From Brachypodius melanocephalos (taxonomy: Eukaryota > Chordata > Aves > Passeriformes > Pycnonotidae): DNA of 64,000 bases. The notes beneath the pieces are model-generated. The model saw only the letters and a list, made by a program, of their open reading frames with translations, was not told the origin of the DNA and made no database searches. Numbering within the stretch: the first letter of the stretch is position 1; each line of letters begins with the position of its first letter. The position numbers were made by a program, and so were the translations under genes. Below, one piece after another: positions 35,330 through 48,171 of this stretch. Location: assembly GCA_013398615.1 (NCBI GenBank), contig VZSR01000055.1, positions 5,718,717 through 5,782,716 on the forward strand. Reading direction: 5' to 3'.

Positions 35330-37080
35330 TTTTTCCTGTTTGGTCTTGGCCTACAAGTTGTTCAAGCTCTTTTTAGAGGAAGAGAACTGCTTTATAGAAC
35401 ATGTGGATGAAGCAGCAGCCTATGGTTAATCTCACTTTTGATCTCATGGTAATATGAATCTTCACAGTGGATGAAGACTCTCAGTGTGTTGAATGATGGA
35501 TGCCAACTGTCCACAGGCTGAGACAAGGTGCTGAAGGAACAGAAGCTTTCCCAGAATTAATTTTTAGAGGAATCAGAATATTTCTGAGGGGAATTGAAAA
35601 AAAACCCACCAAACTACCTTGGCCTTGCAGTTGATGCATCTCCCTGTAGGCCTTTTATGTTGTACATTTCTACAGCAGTGGGAGTAAATATTTATTTATA
35701 ACCTAAAGAACCCTTGAAAAAATTGTTTTCCCTTGAGATGGCCATGATAATTTTATTTCACTGCTCCACTCACTCCAATATTATCTCATAAAAACGATTT
35801 CTGCCTTACCACACTATTTAAACACACAGTTTTGTGTTTGTTCACAAAAGAAAAATCCTTCCTTCCCTACAGGGAGGAAGGAGTTTTTACCTGATTTTCC
35901 AGCCAAGATTCCTGAGCACTCAGCAGATGTTGGTGCTGTGGTTGGGCTTGTAAAAAATGCACAGAGCTTTGTGCTGGATGCCAGGGGTGAGTGAGGGTGA
36001 GCTGGGGCAGTGGTGGCCATCCAAGGATGTTGGATTTGGGGTGTTGCTGCTGCCAGTGGGTTGCTGCATTGACCAGCAGAGGTGCTCACAGCTGGCACAG
36101 CTGCAGCTCTGTCTTGTGGGCACAGGAGGGAATTGGTGTCATTTGTTCTGGCCCCGCAAAATACCAAAAAAAAAAAAAATTACTTGTAGTTTAAGCATTC
36201 TGAGCTCTCCTGAGACTTCTAGAATTTGCTTTTTCATCTGGATACTTTCCCCTTTAAAGCTCCTTTTCCCTCGATAGCATACACATTTTTCAACAGCTAA
36301 TATTTTCTTTTGCATAGCTATATATACCCCCTGTCCCCACGTGCCAGAGAAACACGTGCCCAGAGTGAAACCACACACACCATAGCACTCAAAATCCTCT
36401 CCATGTGCATCTGCTTCTCATTAGATTTTCCCTCTGCTGTATACACAGACTTTCCTTTAAGAAGTGTCATTCCATTCGTTTGTGTTACAGGATTATTTTT
36501 CACTCAGCTGGGCACCGGTGAGGTGACCAAACACTTCCTTTGGAATTTCATGTGGGGTTTTGAAGGCAGAATTGGGCCATTTCCTCTGTCAGCAGCACAC
36601 AGACGTGTATATTCACACATCAAAGAAAGCAGCATTTTTAAACCCGTGTTTTATGCAAATATTGGGGTGACATTTCCTAAATATAATGGGGGTGTGATGT
36701 GGTTTGTACCTGTGTTTTCTCAGCATGCAAAAAGCTTCTCTGTGGATACACATGAGGGAAACAACTCCAGTGTCTTCACCTGTGTCTGCCTTAGCTCTGC
36801 ATCAGTCCCCAGGTTCCTCTTCACAGAAATTTATTTAAGCACCTGCACAACTCTGGTTGGGAAGCTTTTCCTCACTCTTACCAGTTTTATAATTGTCTGA
36901 AATCCCAAATGATTTACCTAGAATGGAAAACAAAATTTCCTGCATAAGAGCAATCAGGTTAGGAGGGTGTTCAAGGGACCAGCTGGACTAATAAAATCAG
37001 TTTACTATATGGAGTAGTTTTGTAAATACCAAAATATAGCTTATCAATCCCACAATATTGATTGGAGCCTGCAGGCTTTC
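35330..37080. other. Unique noncoding sequence with one long open frame
   Basis: No gene is supported. A 196-codon frame at 36310-36900 (plus) is the longest not explained by a repeat. Its conceptual protein has scattered cysteines and phenylalanines, no domain, and no splice-site or promoter context. In this amount of sequence such a frame may arise by chance. A GC-richer stretch with GGTGAGTGAGGGTGAGCTGG lies at about 35985-36130, and an A13 run at about 36166-36178. Confidence 0.5.
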
Positions 37081-37081
37081 T

Positions 37082-37147
37082 TTAAAAAAAACAAAAAAAA
37101 CCCCCAAAAAAACACCAAAACCCAAAAAACCCAAAAAAACCAAACTA
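37082..37147. repeat. A/C-only low-complexity tract
   Basis: More than 60 bases of only A and C apart from the ends, built of A5-8 and C1-5 blocks such as AAAAAACCCCCAAAAAAAC. It is the best example of the recurrent A/C tract class in this window. Confidence 0.85.
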
Positions 37148-37149
37148 AC

Positions 37150-38725
37150 TCAAAAGTGTATTTTATATTTATACTTGTACATTTTAACATATAATCATTC
37201 CTATAGGAAGTTGTGCTGCCTGAGCAAAGTAAAAAGAGTGAGAGAAGGCAAAAATAAACCTTGATTTAAGCATTCATTCAAAATAAAATATGGCAAAGAG
37301 CAGCGTCAGAATGCACAGTGGTGCTTTGGGATTAAATTCAGTGATCATTCGACCATCAGCAAGATTCATATTGCCTTGCTGCTTGTAAATAAAATGGGGA
37401 GAAAAGAAATAAAACACCTTTAGAGGTTTTTTTCTTTAATGTAATTCTTTAGGCTTTTTATTCATGCTAATATTTTCCTTAAATCTAGTAAATGTACACA
37501 TCAGAGTTGTTGGAGGGTTTCCCTCAGAATTGTTAATTGGCTAGGAAATAACATATAAATCAACACAACTGAAATTTAGAAATAATGTTTAATGTTCACT
37601 GTGCCTTTCTTGAAGAAAACAGGTATTTCTTACAAATAATTGCAGTAAATTTGGGACGCATTTCCCAGTGGTTTTGAGGTGATTTTTAATCTCTGCTTTC
37701 TGCAGAAAGGTGTTGCATATGAAGGTCAGCATACAAAAATTCAAAGCTGGATGTTTTTTCATTCCTCTGAAGAATGAAAACTAAATGAAGCTTTTATTGT
37801 TACTGGACAAGACAAAATGTTGAAGCTCAAAATTAAGTATTAACCTTTGCTTATAAAATTTGCCACAATCTACGCTTTGAAACTATACATGTGAAACAGC
37901 AAGGTTATTTCAAGGTAATTCCTGAGCTGGTTTGCATAATTTTACCATTTTTAATATTTAATATTTCAGTAGGTGGTGCCATAAATCCATGTACAGTTGT
38001 GCTAAGGCAAAATTCAGTGTAGTAAAAAGTAATGACTTATAATTTCAGGAATGGAAACATTCAATCCAAATTTATTGTGCTCATGAAAAATGAAGTCCAC
38101 AGAGCCCATTCTCAGAGTTTTGAGTGAATTCTTGATATAAAGAAAGTGCAGAATCTTGTAGGGAACTGGTCATTAGCCTGAAGTTTTACAGAAATGTTTC
38201 AGAATTCTGCTGACTGTGCCTGGAAGTGCTCATTTGCTGAGTAAAGTCATGAGCCCTCAGCAGATTCAGCATTTCCTCTAAAAGGTGCTGACTCAGAAGT
38301 CTAAAAGGCTTTGAACAAAGAGCATTCCTCATTGCAAAATATGTGCAGGGAAACCACATGGCATTTTACACACGGAAATAGAAGAAAATGGTAGGATGGC
38401 TCTGTAGTAGAAGCAATAAAACTCTGTTTAAAAGGCAGTGAAAATCAACAGGGGAAAGGGATAAACTTAGGGTTCTCAGAAACTGCAGAAAAAGCAAAAT
38501 GACTGCAGAACAAATGCAGTACATGGATTTTCTTGGACATATTGTCAAAAGCCTTGGAGATGACTTTAGCACCTCCACAAGTCTGGTGGCTGCTGGGTAC
38601 CTTTGAAAATGGAACTTCAGATGCAAAACAAATGATATTTCTATGGCTCAACTAATCCTGGAATTTATTACCTTGAATTTTACTAAATCCAGCCACCTAC
38701 ATATCTCCCTATATTTATGGGCAGG
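37150..38725. other. Unique AT-rich noncoding sequence
   Basis: Nothing recognisable. Confidence 0.55.
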
Positions 38726-38729
38726 TGTA

Positions 38730-38730
<1 letters not shown>

Positions 38731-38782
<52 letters not shown>
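38731..38782. repeat. Microsatellite (ATCT)13
   Basis: Thirteen perfect ATCT units, extended on the right by ATGG variants. It creates the tyrosine/leucine/serine/isoleucine-repeat peptide in overlapping frames (38643-38999 and 38717-38920), which are artefacts. Confidence 0.98.
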
Positions 38783-38784
<2 letters not shown>

Positions 38785-39795
38785 GGATGGATACACTCAG
38801 AGGTGTTTGTTGGGCTGCAAAACATCACTCTCATGCTGTAGAAGCTGCTTCAGCCTCCTGCTGGACCAGTGCTTCCACAGTGGAGAAGAGTCTGAGTCAA
38901 TGTCTGGAAGGGGTTTCTGAACACAGGATTTTAGGGCCAGCTGCCCAACAGGCACTACTTGGTAGGATTTGTGCATGTGGCCCAAAAGAGCATCAGTAAG
39001 AGCACAAAATGAAGGTGTTAAGGGATTTCTCATTCAAAGATGACCTTTGGGGTTTGTGAGGGAAATTTGTGTTTTTTGCTTTGGCTTTGATTAGCGAACT
39101 GCAGGTTACAGTGAAGGTCTCACTACTTCAGTCCCCTGACGAGGTGGGTGGAGAGTGTGCAATTATCTCTCCAGCCTCAGGACGACAAAACCAGATCCTC
39201 CTGCAGATTTGTTCTCATCCTCCTCAGGGGCTAAATCTCCTGGGAAAGATCTGAATCCCATTTCCATACATTTGTAGGTCCTCTGGCCATGATAGGCACT
39301 CAAGCAGAGCTCCTGTGTGTTCCTGTGTATATTTAGGGGATGGAGGGGAGGTGAAATAATTTACATGGACTCTGGCAAATAAATGTAAAAGTTGTGCAAG
39401 GCCAAGTATCCAGGTGCTGGCTGCCAGGGCAAAGGATGTAGCACATTAAAGATTTCTTGAAGTCTCTTTATTTTTCTTTTGAAGCAATTGTTTCACTACA
39501 AAATATTTATAAGCTTGATTTAAACAAAAAGCCAATTTTGAAATTGCCAGGATGAAAATTAACTGGGTTTTTTTCAATCCAAAAGTACTAAAAGAGTCCT
39601 TGCTTAGAAAATTTGAAAACTCTGATGTTGGTCCAACTGAAAAGTATTTTCTTTCTGTTTGCTGAGAACTGCCAGTGAATCGAGTACACGTGTCAGAGCT
39701 TTGGATTTTTAAACAGTGGGTACATGTCTGAAACAGAAACAAACTTGGGAGCTAATAAGATTAGACAGAAATAAAAATGGCAAAATAGTGAAATT
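38785..39795. other. Unique noncoding sequence
   Basis: No gene or transposon is recognised. Confidence 0.5.
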
Positions 39796-39799
39796 CAGC

Positions 39800-40075
39800 C
39801 ACAGCCTGAGGCCGTTCCCTCCCCTCCTGTCCCTGTTCCCTGGGAGCAGAGCCTGACCCCACACCTCTGGCTGTCCCCTCCTGTCAGGGAGTTGTGCAGA
39901 GCCACAAGGTCCCCCCTGAGCCTCCTTTTCTCCAGGCTGAGCCCCTTTCCCAGCTCCCTCAGCCTCTCCTGGGGCTCCAGCCCCTTCCCCAGCTCTGTTC
40001 CCTTCCCTGGACATGCTCCAGCCCCTCAATGTCCTTCTTGGAGTGAGGTGCCCAAGACTGGACACAACACTCCTC
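39800..40075 (-). mobile_element. CR1 LINE 3' region fragment, inverted
   Basis: The plus strand shows inverted CR1 words: GTCCCCCCTGAGCCTCCTTT, TCTCCAGGCTGAGCCCCTTT, CCCAGCTCCCTCAGCCTCTC, CCCTTCCCTGGACATGCTCC and CCCAAGACTGGACACAACAC. It covers the stretch where CR1 passes from the end of the coding region into its 3' untranslated part. The 3' terminus itself is missing. It is GC-rich compared with its flanks. The 123-codon minus-strand and 110-codon plus-strand frames over it are shadows. Confidence 0.93.
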
Positions 40076-40079
40076 ATCA

Positions 40080-43000
40080 CATGGGGATAAGTGATGAAGG
40101 TCCTGCAAGACCCTCAGAAAATATTCTTCCCCGTGGAAGATTAATGATGACTGAAGAGAAAGAAATCTCTATTGGCTTTGTCCTTGTGCTGCTATTTGCC
40201 TTCAAATCCATTCTCTTAGCCTGAAGTAGGAGGAGCAGCATCTTCGAAGCATCATGAGGCTGGTCCTGGCTGTGGCTGCAACCAAATTTCTCTCTGCCAC
40301 TGCTCACTGAGGCCGTGCTGGTGTGATGGCAGCCTTTTAACCTTTCTGTAGGTGTGATCTACATGGGCATTTTATTATATATGGTGAAAACATGTTTTGC
40401 TGTCCTAGCAGGTGTAAAATCCACTTTGTAAGAGTGCTAACAGTAAATTGCTTGGATTTGCCCAGGCATGTCCCTCTGACTCATTCCAAACATTGACAGC
40501 GACAAAGCTGTAATCGTTTGCAGGCTTCACTGCTGAGCAGGGGAAATCCCACTCTTTTGACTCTGAAATGTGATTCCATAGGACTCCAGAGCTCAGAGAG
40601 AACATACACCTGGTTCTAAGGGTGTTCAGCTGGAAAAAGCCTGTACCTGTGTGCTGGTTTGACAGGGAATTGGGAAAACAGCTGCTCCTTTGCATGGAGA
40701 ATTCAGCCTGCTGCTCACATGGATGCTCCTTAGCATCTTAATAGATAAGTATAGCATCTTGCTCTTTAATAGATAGAAAACCAAATCATTAATTAACTAA
40801 ACAAATACAGTTTACCGCAATATATCTGACTCTTCCTTTCCCAAGGGGAAAAATCCCCCAAATTGTATATAGTGTTTCCATGCTGCCACTGAAAGGAGAG
40901 TGGTAAATTTTATGTATCAAGTGTAAGGAAAAAATCTCAATTTAGGAATGTTGATGCAACTAGCTTGTGCAGTCCTGTTGTTATCCAAGTGTCTTGTACC
41001 TGTTTATGAAATATTTTCATTTTCTAGGCAAACATACACAGCAAAATTCAATTTTTTGATGATGAGAAGTGGATGATTGATAACTTCTGTGCTCTAATAG
41101 CTGATGTGAGCACATGTGATAGATGGGATTCTGTCACAGCTTGAGATCAAAATATTGCTATAATTTTCTATATATCTAAACTATGTGAACATCAGTTATT
41201 TAACCTTTTTTCTAACATGAAAAATTGTTACATTAAAAATATTGAAATCTAGTAAATTTTGAGAGCTATCTCCATTTCAGCTTTCACAGGGAGGCATAAA
41301 CCAACTCAGGAAGGCCATAACATCTAATTTTGAATAAAACTCTTATATTTAATACTCCGAGAAGTTGTGCTTACAAATAACTTGGGTAATATGTTCCTAA
41401 GTCACTATTTACTGATAATTCTGTGATTGTGGGGTAGGATTTTAAAAGGAAGATAAGAAACTTTGACTCCTGTTCAAGCAGAGTGGAAGTTAGGCAGCAG
41501 GATAGCTTGTTCCCATTGGAAAGCTGAGTGATAATCCCCATGTTCAAATGCCTCTGAGTCACTATTTTCACATCCAGTGCTCTGTTATAATAGAAATTAA
41601 TGTGTCAATATTCTTCCTGGCTCAGCAAGCCTTCCTGGAAAATTTGGTTAAATTGTCTCCTTTTAGTTTCTTGCCCATTGGGTTGTTGATCCAGCTGTTT
41701 CCCTTTGTTCTCTTCCTTATGTTCACTTTATGAAAATTAGCTCTAAAAAAGGAGGGAAAAAAAAAAGAAAAAAAGAAAAAGGGTGGGCAGCAAGGGCTGG
41801 ATTTTAACAGGGAACTCCAAGAAGTGGTAGAGAAACAGGGCTGATTTTTTCCAGCAGTCTGGAGGGGGCATGGCCATGACCTGAAGGTTATTTTATACCA
41901 CCTCATGTCAGTTTGGGGGAGGGGGGAGTGGTCCCTGACAGGTTGTGTAAAGAATGTTTTGCATTTAAGAAGTTTATTACAGTTGGTCCTGTAAATTTTT
42001 AAGCTCTCATATTCCACACCTTGAGAAAGAAAAAGAACAGAGAGGAAGATTTTCTGTGACTATAAGTTGTGAGTGGTAGAATTAGTAAAGTCTCAATGTG
42101 ATTTTAGAAATCAGAAAAATTGAAATCTATGCACAGAGCTCAGGAAAATTTTTTTCCCGGTCCCAGAAGGGTCAAGATTCATCTCATTGACCTTGGCTGT
42201 TTATCAAGTAGAGTCAACATCCTAACCAGGAATCCCAGGCTCATTTAACTGTCAGAGGAGAGCATGAGGATATTTTAGGATTTCCCTGACCTATTCTAGA
42301 TTTTTACTACAGGATGAGATGTGTGGTGGCCTATTTTCCATTGACTGGGTGAAGTCAGGGTGAATCAAAGTACCTTCCCCTTAAAGCTGCTGAGCAGGGC
42401 AGGGCATGACACAGTGAGACTGAACTAAAAATAAAATAACATTATTTGCTGAATTTACTGATCTCATCTGAAAGCAAGAAACCTGCAGATGGTGCTGGTG
42501 ATAGCCAAATATTATTGCTTCAACACAAGCTGGTCAAGCCTTTGATCTTCACCCGTGTCACCAACAAAATAAGAGTGTCTTTTGAAAAGTTACACGCATG
42601 ACTGAGAGATTCAAGCTGCCTAGAACGAGTGAGGCTGTGACACTGAAGCAGAGTTCAAGGTGCCTGCAGAGGGAGATCAGGATCCTGAGCCATGCAGGAC
42701 CAGGGGAAGAGTAAAAAACAGTTTAAAAGTGCTGTCATTTTGCATTACTGCCATGCCCACTAATTCTGGCTAAAGGGCAGCAACTCATAAGTTAATACAA
42801 GTTTGGCCTCAGGGAAGAAAATCTTAGTACACCAATTTGTGCTGCAATATCTCTGCATGAGTATTGTTTTTAAACATGTACATAAACTCTGTTTTCAACA
42901 GAGTATTGTGGACACCCCTGTAACGCACTCATACATCAACTTCGTTTCACCTCAGTTTATTAGTGAGCTGGGACATAGCAGAACATAGGCAGGGGAATGA

Positions 43001-43770
43001 AAACACTCCTGACCAAGCAGTACCTTGGTATTTGTTGTTCTCTCTAAGTTGTTTTTATTGCATACCACTGGACTCCTATTTTTCCCTTTTAAGTATGTGT
43101 CTTTTTTAGAGGAACAGCAGTAAACTTGGTTTTTTCCACTTATACTTTAAAGCTCTCTGTGTTTAATAAGAAATGGTCATTAGTTCTTCTCTGACTAACA
43201 CTGTGGGCCCTGGACTTCCTGTAAAGTGCAAATAAAACCCTCAGGCCAAATGGTGAAGTATTTAATTTCATTGGAGACATCATTTTAGTGTTACTCGGGG
43301 CAAGATTTAGTCTGTTGAAAGAGTAAACCTCTGGTTTTTTGTTTCTGTTTGACTGCCCTGGTTTCAAAGCCATGACTTGTAGTTCTTGTGAGAGCTGAGT
43401 TGCTCTCATATCAGGGCCTGAAGTCACACAGAGTTTTCTCAGTCCTTTATCACACACCAACCTGGGATAGTTATGAAGCAGTTTTACTGAGCAAATATTT
43501 CAGTGCCCACTATTATCTGTAGAGAAGGAGCTGAAGGAAAACCACAGGATTTTTAAATGTTGCTGACCTTTGATGTTCCAGTAAACTCACAGGGTTCTTT
43601 CCATTTGAACTGCCACCTCTATGTTAAGCTAAGCTGTAAATTGTAGTTACCTTCAATTTATAAATTCAATAGTTCTTAAGTTGCTCTTTCCTTCTTAGAG
43701 CTGATGTGTTACTCTGAGGAGCATGTGTACACAAGGAAAGAGACACAAAATAGTATCTGTACCCACTTGT
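40080..43770. other. Unique noncoding sequence
   Basis: About 3.7 kb with no supported gene. A short region at 40650-40690 (TGTGCTGGTTTGACAGGGAA) is faintly LTR-like but unsupported. A purine run with A blocks lies at about 41748-41783. Confidence 0.5.
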
Positions 43771-43774
43771 GAAA

Positions 43775-43812
43775 AAACAAAGCAAAACAAACCAAACTAA
43801 ACCAGCCCAAAC
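43775..43812. repeat. A/C-rich low-complexity tract
   Basis: AAAACAAAGCAAAACAAACC and further AAACTAAACC units. It is an imperfect member of the A/C tract class. Confidence 0.6.
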
Positions 43813-43814
43813 AA

Positions 43815-46800
43815 ATGGATAACATACTTTAAATGAAGCATTAGGATGTAATCTTGACTCTGACAAGGTTTCATCAGATGGCAGGCCCTCTTAGCTCATG
43901 GGCAGGTCATTGTATAGACAGTTGCTTAGAGTATTTCTATCTTGTGTTCCTGGTTCATTTCCAAAGGAAGTGGATGTTTACAGTCTGGCATGAATGGAGG
44001 ATTATTGTCACTTTTAACCCTTTTCTCTAGAACGGTGTTTCTTTATTGTATGAACACAGAAGGTAAAATATAAGTTGGAAAATTCTCACTCTTTGGGTCT
44101 TCTTTTTGTTTCTCACATCGCTCCTGTTCCCTTTATCTTTCAGAGCTCTCAACCCCTTTTTCAGCTGTCTCACTTCAGCCTGTTAGCTCAGGACAAAGTT
44201 AAAATTGCCAGGTGTCACCCACACTCACCCATCCCTCTGGGCTGTGAGCATCTCTCCAGGGTGATACCTTCCATGGAGGGCCAGCTCTGCTGCAAGCCCT
44301 GTAGAATTCTGTTTCCCAGTCCCTGCAGATTCCCACAGATCCCCACACACTCGTGTTTCCTGCTTGCCTCTGAGAGTGAGCACACCCCAAAGTTACACTG
44401 GTGCAACTGAAGCCCGATTTCCTCTGCTATCTCCTGAGAAGGCTCCTACCCTGAAATAAACAAGTCCCTTTCACGAGAGGTTTTTGCTTTAATAAGCAAA
44501 AACAAACCAGGAGCTAATTCAGTCCTTGCTAGTGCTGTTAAATTGAGAAAATAATGGAAAAAACAACTTGTGAGTCTGGCAGAAGACAAGGACACATGAT
44601 TGTGTCCTTTCAGGTAGCTGCAGGTGGCTGTGTCCGTCCTTGTCTAGCAGCCTTTGGCTTTTTCTGTGGCTGCAGACTGAAGCACTTTTTAAAATTGGCT
44701 GATTTGTTCTCTGGAGCATCACATGAAGCAGATGAGCAACAGTAGAGTTATGGCCTCACAGCCCTCATCAGTGCTGGGGCTGATCATGTTACAGATCTGT
44801 CAAAAATCTCTTTTAAACTCTGATGTTTCTCTTCTGCTCCTCAGAGAGGAACAAAGATTTTAGGGAAAATGTTAGAGCCCTGCAAGATGCAAAGTTAAAT
44901 AAAACTAATTGCATTGCCTGTAAGAGAGTGTTTGTTCCTAAATGCTTACGTCTCTGTCTAAATAATTAAACCATGCTAGATCATGTGCAGACTCCTCTAC
45001 TATCAGCTGGAAAACTTTGTAGTGAATATTAATGGGTAGACACTGCTTTTTCAATCAGTGTGGTTTTTTCCTTTTACATTAATAAGACATTTCTGTAAAT
45101 ATTGACACAAAATAAAGGACATTATTAACATTTGGTTTTACCCACATAAATCTCTCCTACTGTTTTCCCTCAAATGGACAACTCCTTAAATTATTCCAAG
45201 AACTGAAAACACTTGACGTAAAAAATCATTAAGTGTGACGCAGACTATGCATTAACAGAAAACTTGAAAGGAGCATTTGGCACCCAGCTTATGTCCCAAA
45301 ATAATCAAAGCACTGGTGAGAGAGAGACACTTTCTTGCCCCAAAGAGCAGCAATGACCAATGTGAAACCCCTACTGCTATGCTGAAATATTTCAGTTTAA
45401 TTTAACTTAAAGACTTGTGCTTTGGAGGTCACTCAGTTTCAATTCACTCTGCATTTCCTAGGTAGAAACTAAAAGCATAATTGAGCTATTTGCTTCTCTT
45501 GAAAGATCCTGGGAAGGCATACGGCAAAATATAATAAAAAAGCTGAAGGAGGAGTCATTCTTACAGGCATCATTAATTAATTCAGCATCTAGGTTTGACT
45601 TGTGACAGTTTGAAAATATAAAATGGAAGTGATTTGTGTAGTCTTGGAAAGGCATTCAACAATTTTGATTACACTGAAATAAGGAATATCCCTTTTCTGC
45701 TCACTGGAACAGTGCAGAAAGATGATGGAAGATTTTGCAATGCTTTTTTAATGATAATTGTTCCCACTCAGAGGTTCCCAGCTGATAGGAAAGATTTATT
45801 AGCTATTGGGCATTTTGTGCGGAGACAAAGGAAAAAACCCAACTCACAAACCTCATTAATGACCTTATGTTTTAAGAAAAAAATGTATTTATCTCTCCAA
45901 CTGATACCCATATTTCATGACAGTGGTGGCCATTAGTATTGGAATTGGGAGCATGTGCAGGTGAAGGTATCTCATCAGCCAGCACTGATATTGAAGCTTT
46001 GGTCTCTTCTTTGATCTCCTCTGCAGCACCCAGATGAATCCATGACCCTCAATCTGCAGATGGAGAAGAGAACTGGCTTGACAAAGTCTGTCTGATGAAC
46101 AATGGTTTTGAACATTTCCCTCCAGCCCATCCTCTCAATTAAAGCAGCTTAGCAAGAGCTTGAAAGATATCTGAACTCTCTTTTTCACGTGGAGCCAGGC
46201 TCAGGAAGCCAAGCTTTAAGGAGAGGAAAGGATCCCTAAGTAACTCAGCAGAGTCAACTCTGCATTCAGCAGCCAAGAAGTTCAGGGGTCACAAATGTGT
46301 GCTCATACTTTGAACATCTGCAGTGGCTGGGAACTTCACAGGGGTTGAGTTTGCAAGAATAGTTTGCATTTTTCTTTTCTAGCCTGATTGCTGATCAAAC
46401 TGTGGTGTTGTCTGCCTTGCTGCTCCCAGCACTAAAAATTTTCCACGGATCCAAAAGGAAGATGAGCAGCTCTTTGACTGTGATAGTCTTGAGCCAGAGC
46501 TCAGGAAAACAAATGTGAAGTGCTTCATTAGCAGCAGCAGGCTTTAGATCAGACCCGCTGTCTACATATCCAATTATGCAGTGTGATGAGGAGAAAAATT
46601 GCTTCCTGGCCTCCCTTGAAGGTAAAATTTAAGCATGAGGCTTTAGTCTCCCATTTTACCATAGTCTGCATAGCTTGCATTACTTTTTATTATTGTTTTC
46701 CAAGCATTCCAATCCAGCTCTTCAAAACCCTGCTTAAATAGTAGTGTCCCTGAACCAATGCAGTGCACAAAATAATCTTTATTTCATTACAGCAGATTTT

Positions 46801-47045
46801 TCCAGGTGCTTTTTTGGTTCTGATTCTGGAAATAAAAAAAAAAAAGGAAGAACATTTATAATTATTCTGTTGTTCTACATAACTCAATATTAGAAAAAAA
46901 TGTTTCTAACTGATTCACTTACCTGAATTTTATATGAATTTATATGAGGTTTAACTTGCCAGGTTAAGGAATCCACATGACAGTGTTACATGATATTGCA
47001 CGCGAGAATGTAGAGGATTTTTAAGTGATGTCATCGCCAGTCAAT
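43815..47045. other. Unique noncoding sequence
   Basis: About 3.2 kb with no supported gene, RNA gene or transposon. The segment at about 45530-45600 (around CATCATTAATTAATTCAGCA) is AT-rich with homeodomain-type words and may be conserved, but this is a guess. Confidence 0.5.
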
Positions 47046-47049
47046 TTAC

Positions 47050-47106
47050 AGAAAAAAAAAAACCAAAACAAAACCCTCTGGCAAAACTAAACAAACAAAA
47101 GAAAAA
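47050..47106. repeat. A/C-rich low-complexity tract
   Basis: A run of A11 followed by CCAAAACAAAACCC, a short interruption, then AAACTAAACAAACAAAAG. It is of the same class as 37082-37147. Confidence 0.7.
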
Positions 47107-47109
47107 GCG

Positions 47110-48145
47110 TGTGGGATGTGTACACGATCCTGCAAACCTTACATCTTAAAAGAATCAGTTTATGGTTTTCTTTCCTGTTGCTCATTTGCCTATAGCCAGT
47201 TCTTTTTTAAACACAGTCTCCTCATAGAAGTTGCCCATATGATCAACATCTCTTATGATCAATTACATTAAAATAATGCTGTATATAAAAGGATTCTTAA
47301 TTCTTTTTATGCCTGTTTGCATAGATTTTAATAGCACTATGAGAGTTTTTAGATAGTCAGATGAGAGGAAATCTTCTCTTTAGCTATGGGCCACCTGGCA
47401 TGTACATTTTGGCTTTCAGTGTCGTCCATTGGGCTATGGAAAAGACAGACCAATGTGAGAATAAACATTTCAAAGATGAGAGGACACTGATGGGTTCAAG
47501 TGTCCCTGTCTGTCCCTCTCCCACAGGCCCATTATCTGCTGCAATCAGTGTGGGTTTTTCTGATCAGGAGGGAGACAGAGCAATGGTTACAAGGATGAGA
47601 TGGAGATGGACACAGGGATGTGCCTGAAGATGGCAGGAGAGCTGAGGGAGATCCATGAAGGAATCTCTCCAAGGGTTATTGTCTGCTGTAGCCACCAGCT
47701 TGTCCCAGCACCCTCATGACTGCACAGGGCAAACAGGAACAATGTGGATGAGGAAGGTGGACAGGCAGAAGCTTTTTCCCACTTCAGCTGGTCCTTATTT
47801 TTCACTGATAGCTCTGGAAAAATAATTTCTGGCGCACATACAGGATGAACCACAGAGGTATCAGCTGTAACAAGTCCCCAGTCAGGCCTGGTGCACTGAT
47901 GACAGTTCCTTGGCACCACAGGAGACCCCACAGAAACTTGCATTGGCAGCTCATGTTTTGTGTTACTACCATCCTTGGTTTCCCGTGGCTTGCAAGTCCT
48001 TTTAAACTTTTAAAACCTCTCAGCAGAGTATTGCTGTGTTGTGATGTAGAACATCTCATGTGTATTACCCTGGAAGAATTTAACAGCTCAATCAGTCAGC
48101 AGTATGCATCATTTCTAATTTCCCTAAAATATGTGAATACCAATT
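47110..48145. other. Unique noncoding sequence
   Basis: A moderately GC-rich part at 47480-47950 carries frames of up to 118 codons without any family signature. No transposon is recognised. Confidence 0.5.
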
Positions 48146-48146
48146 T

Positions 48147-48169
48147 TTGTTGTTGTTGTTGTTGTTGTT
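48147..48169. repeat. Microsatellite (TTG)7
   Basis: Seven TTG units plus TT, preceded by a short T run. Confidence 0.95.
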
Positions 48170-48171
48170 AG

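Noticed and set aside
35004..35429. A 141-codon frame spanning the N gap
   Set aside because: A third of it is undetermined sequence, so the frame cannot be judged.
38731..38782. Regularly repeated units that could be mistaken for a CRISPR array
   Set aside because: This is a simple tetramer microsatellite without spacers. The same holds for the other arrays, and the sequence is vertebrate.
40651..40690. A TGTGCTGGTTTGACAGGG word similar to the start of some passerine LTRs
   Set aside because: The similarity is too short, no LTR end or internal region follows, and I cannot name a matching family with confidence.
43350..43380. A CTGCCCTGGTTTCA word resembling another avian LTR start
   Set aside because: The match is about 14 bases with no continuation.
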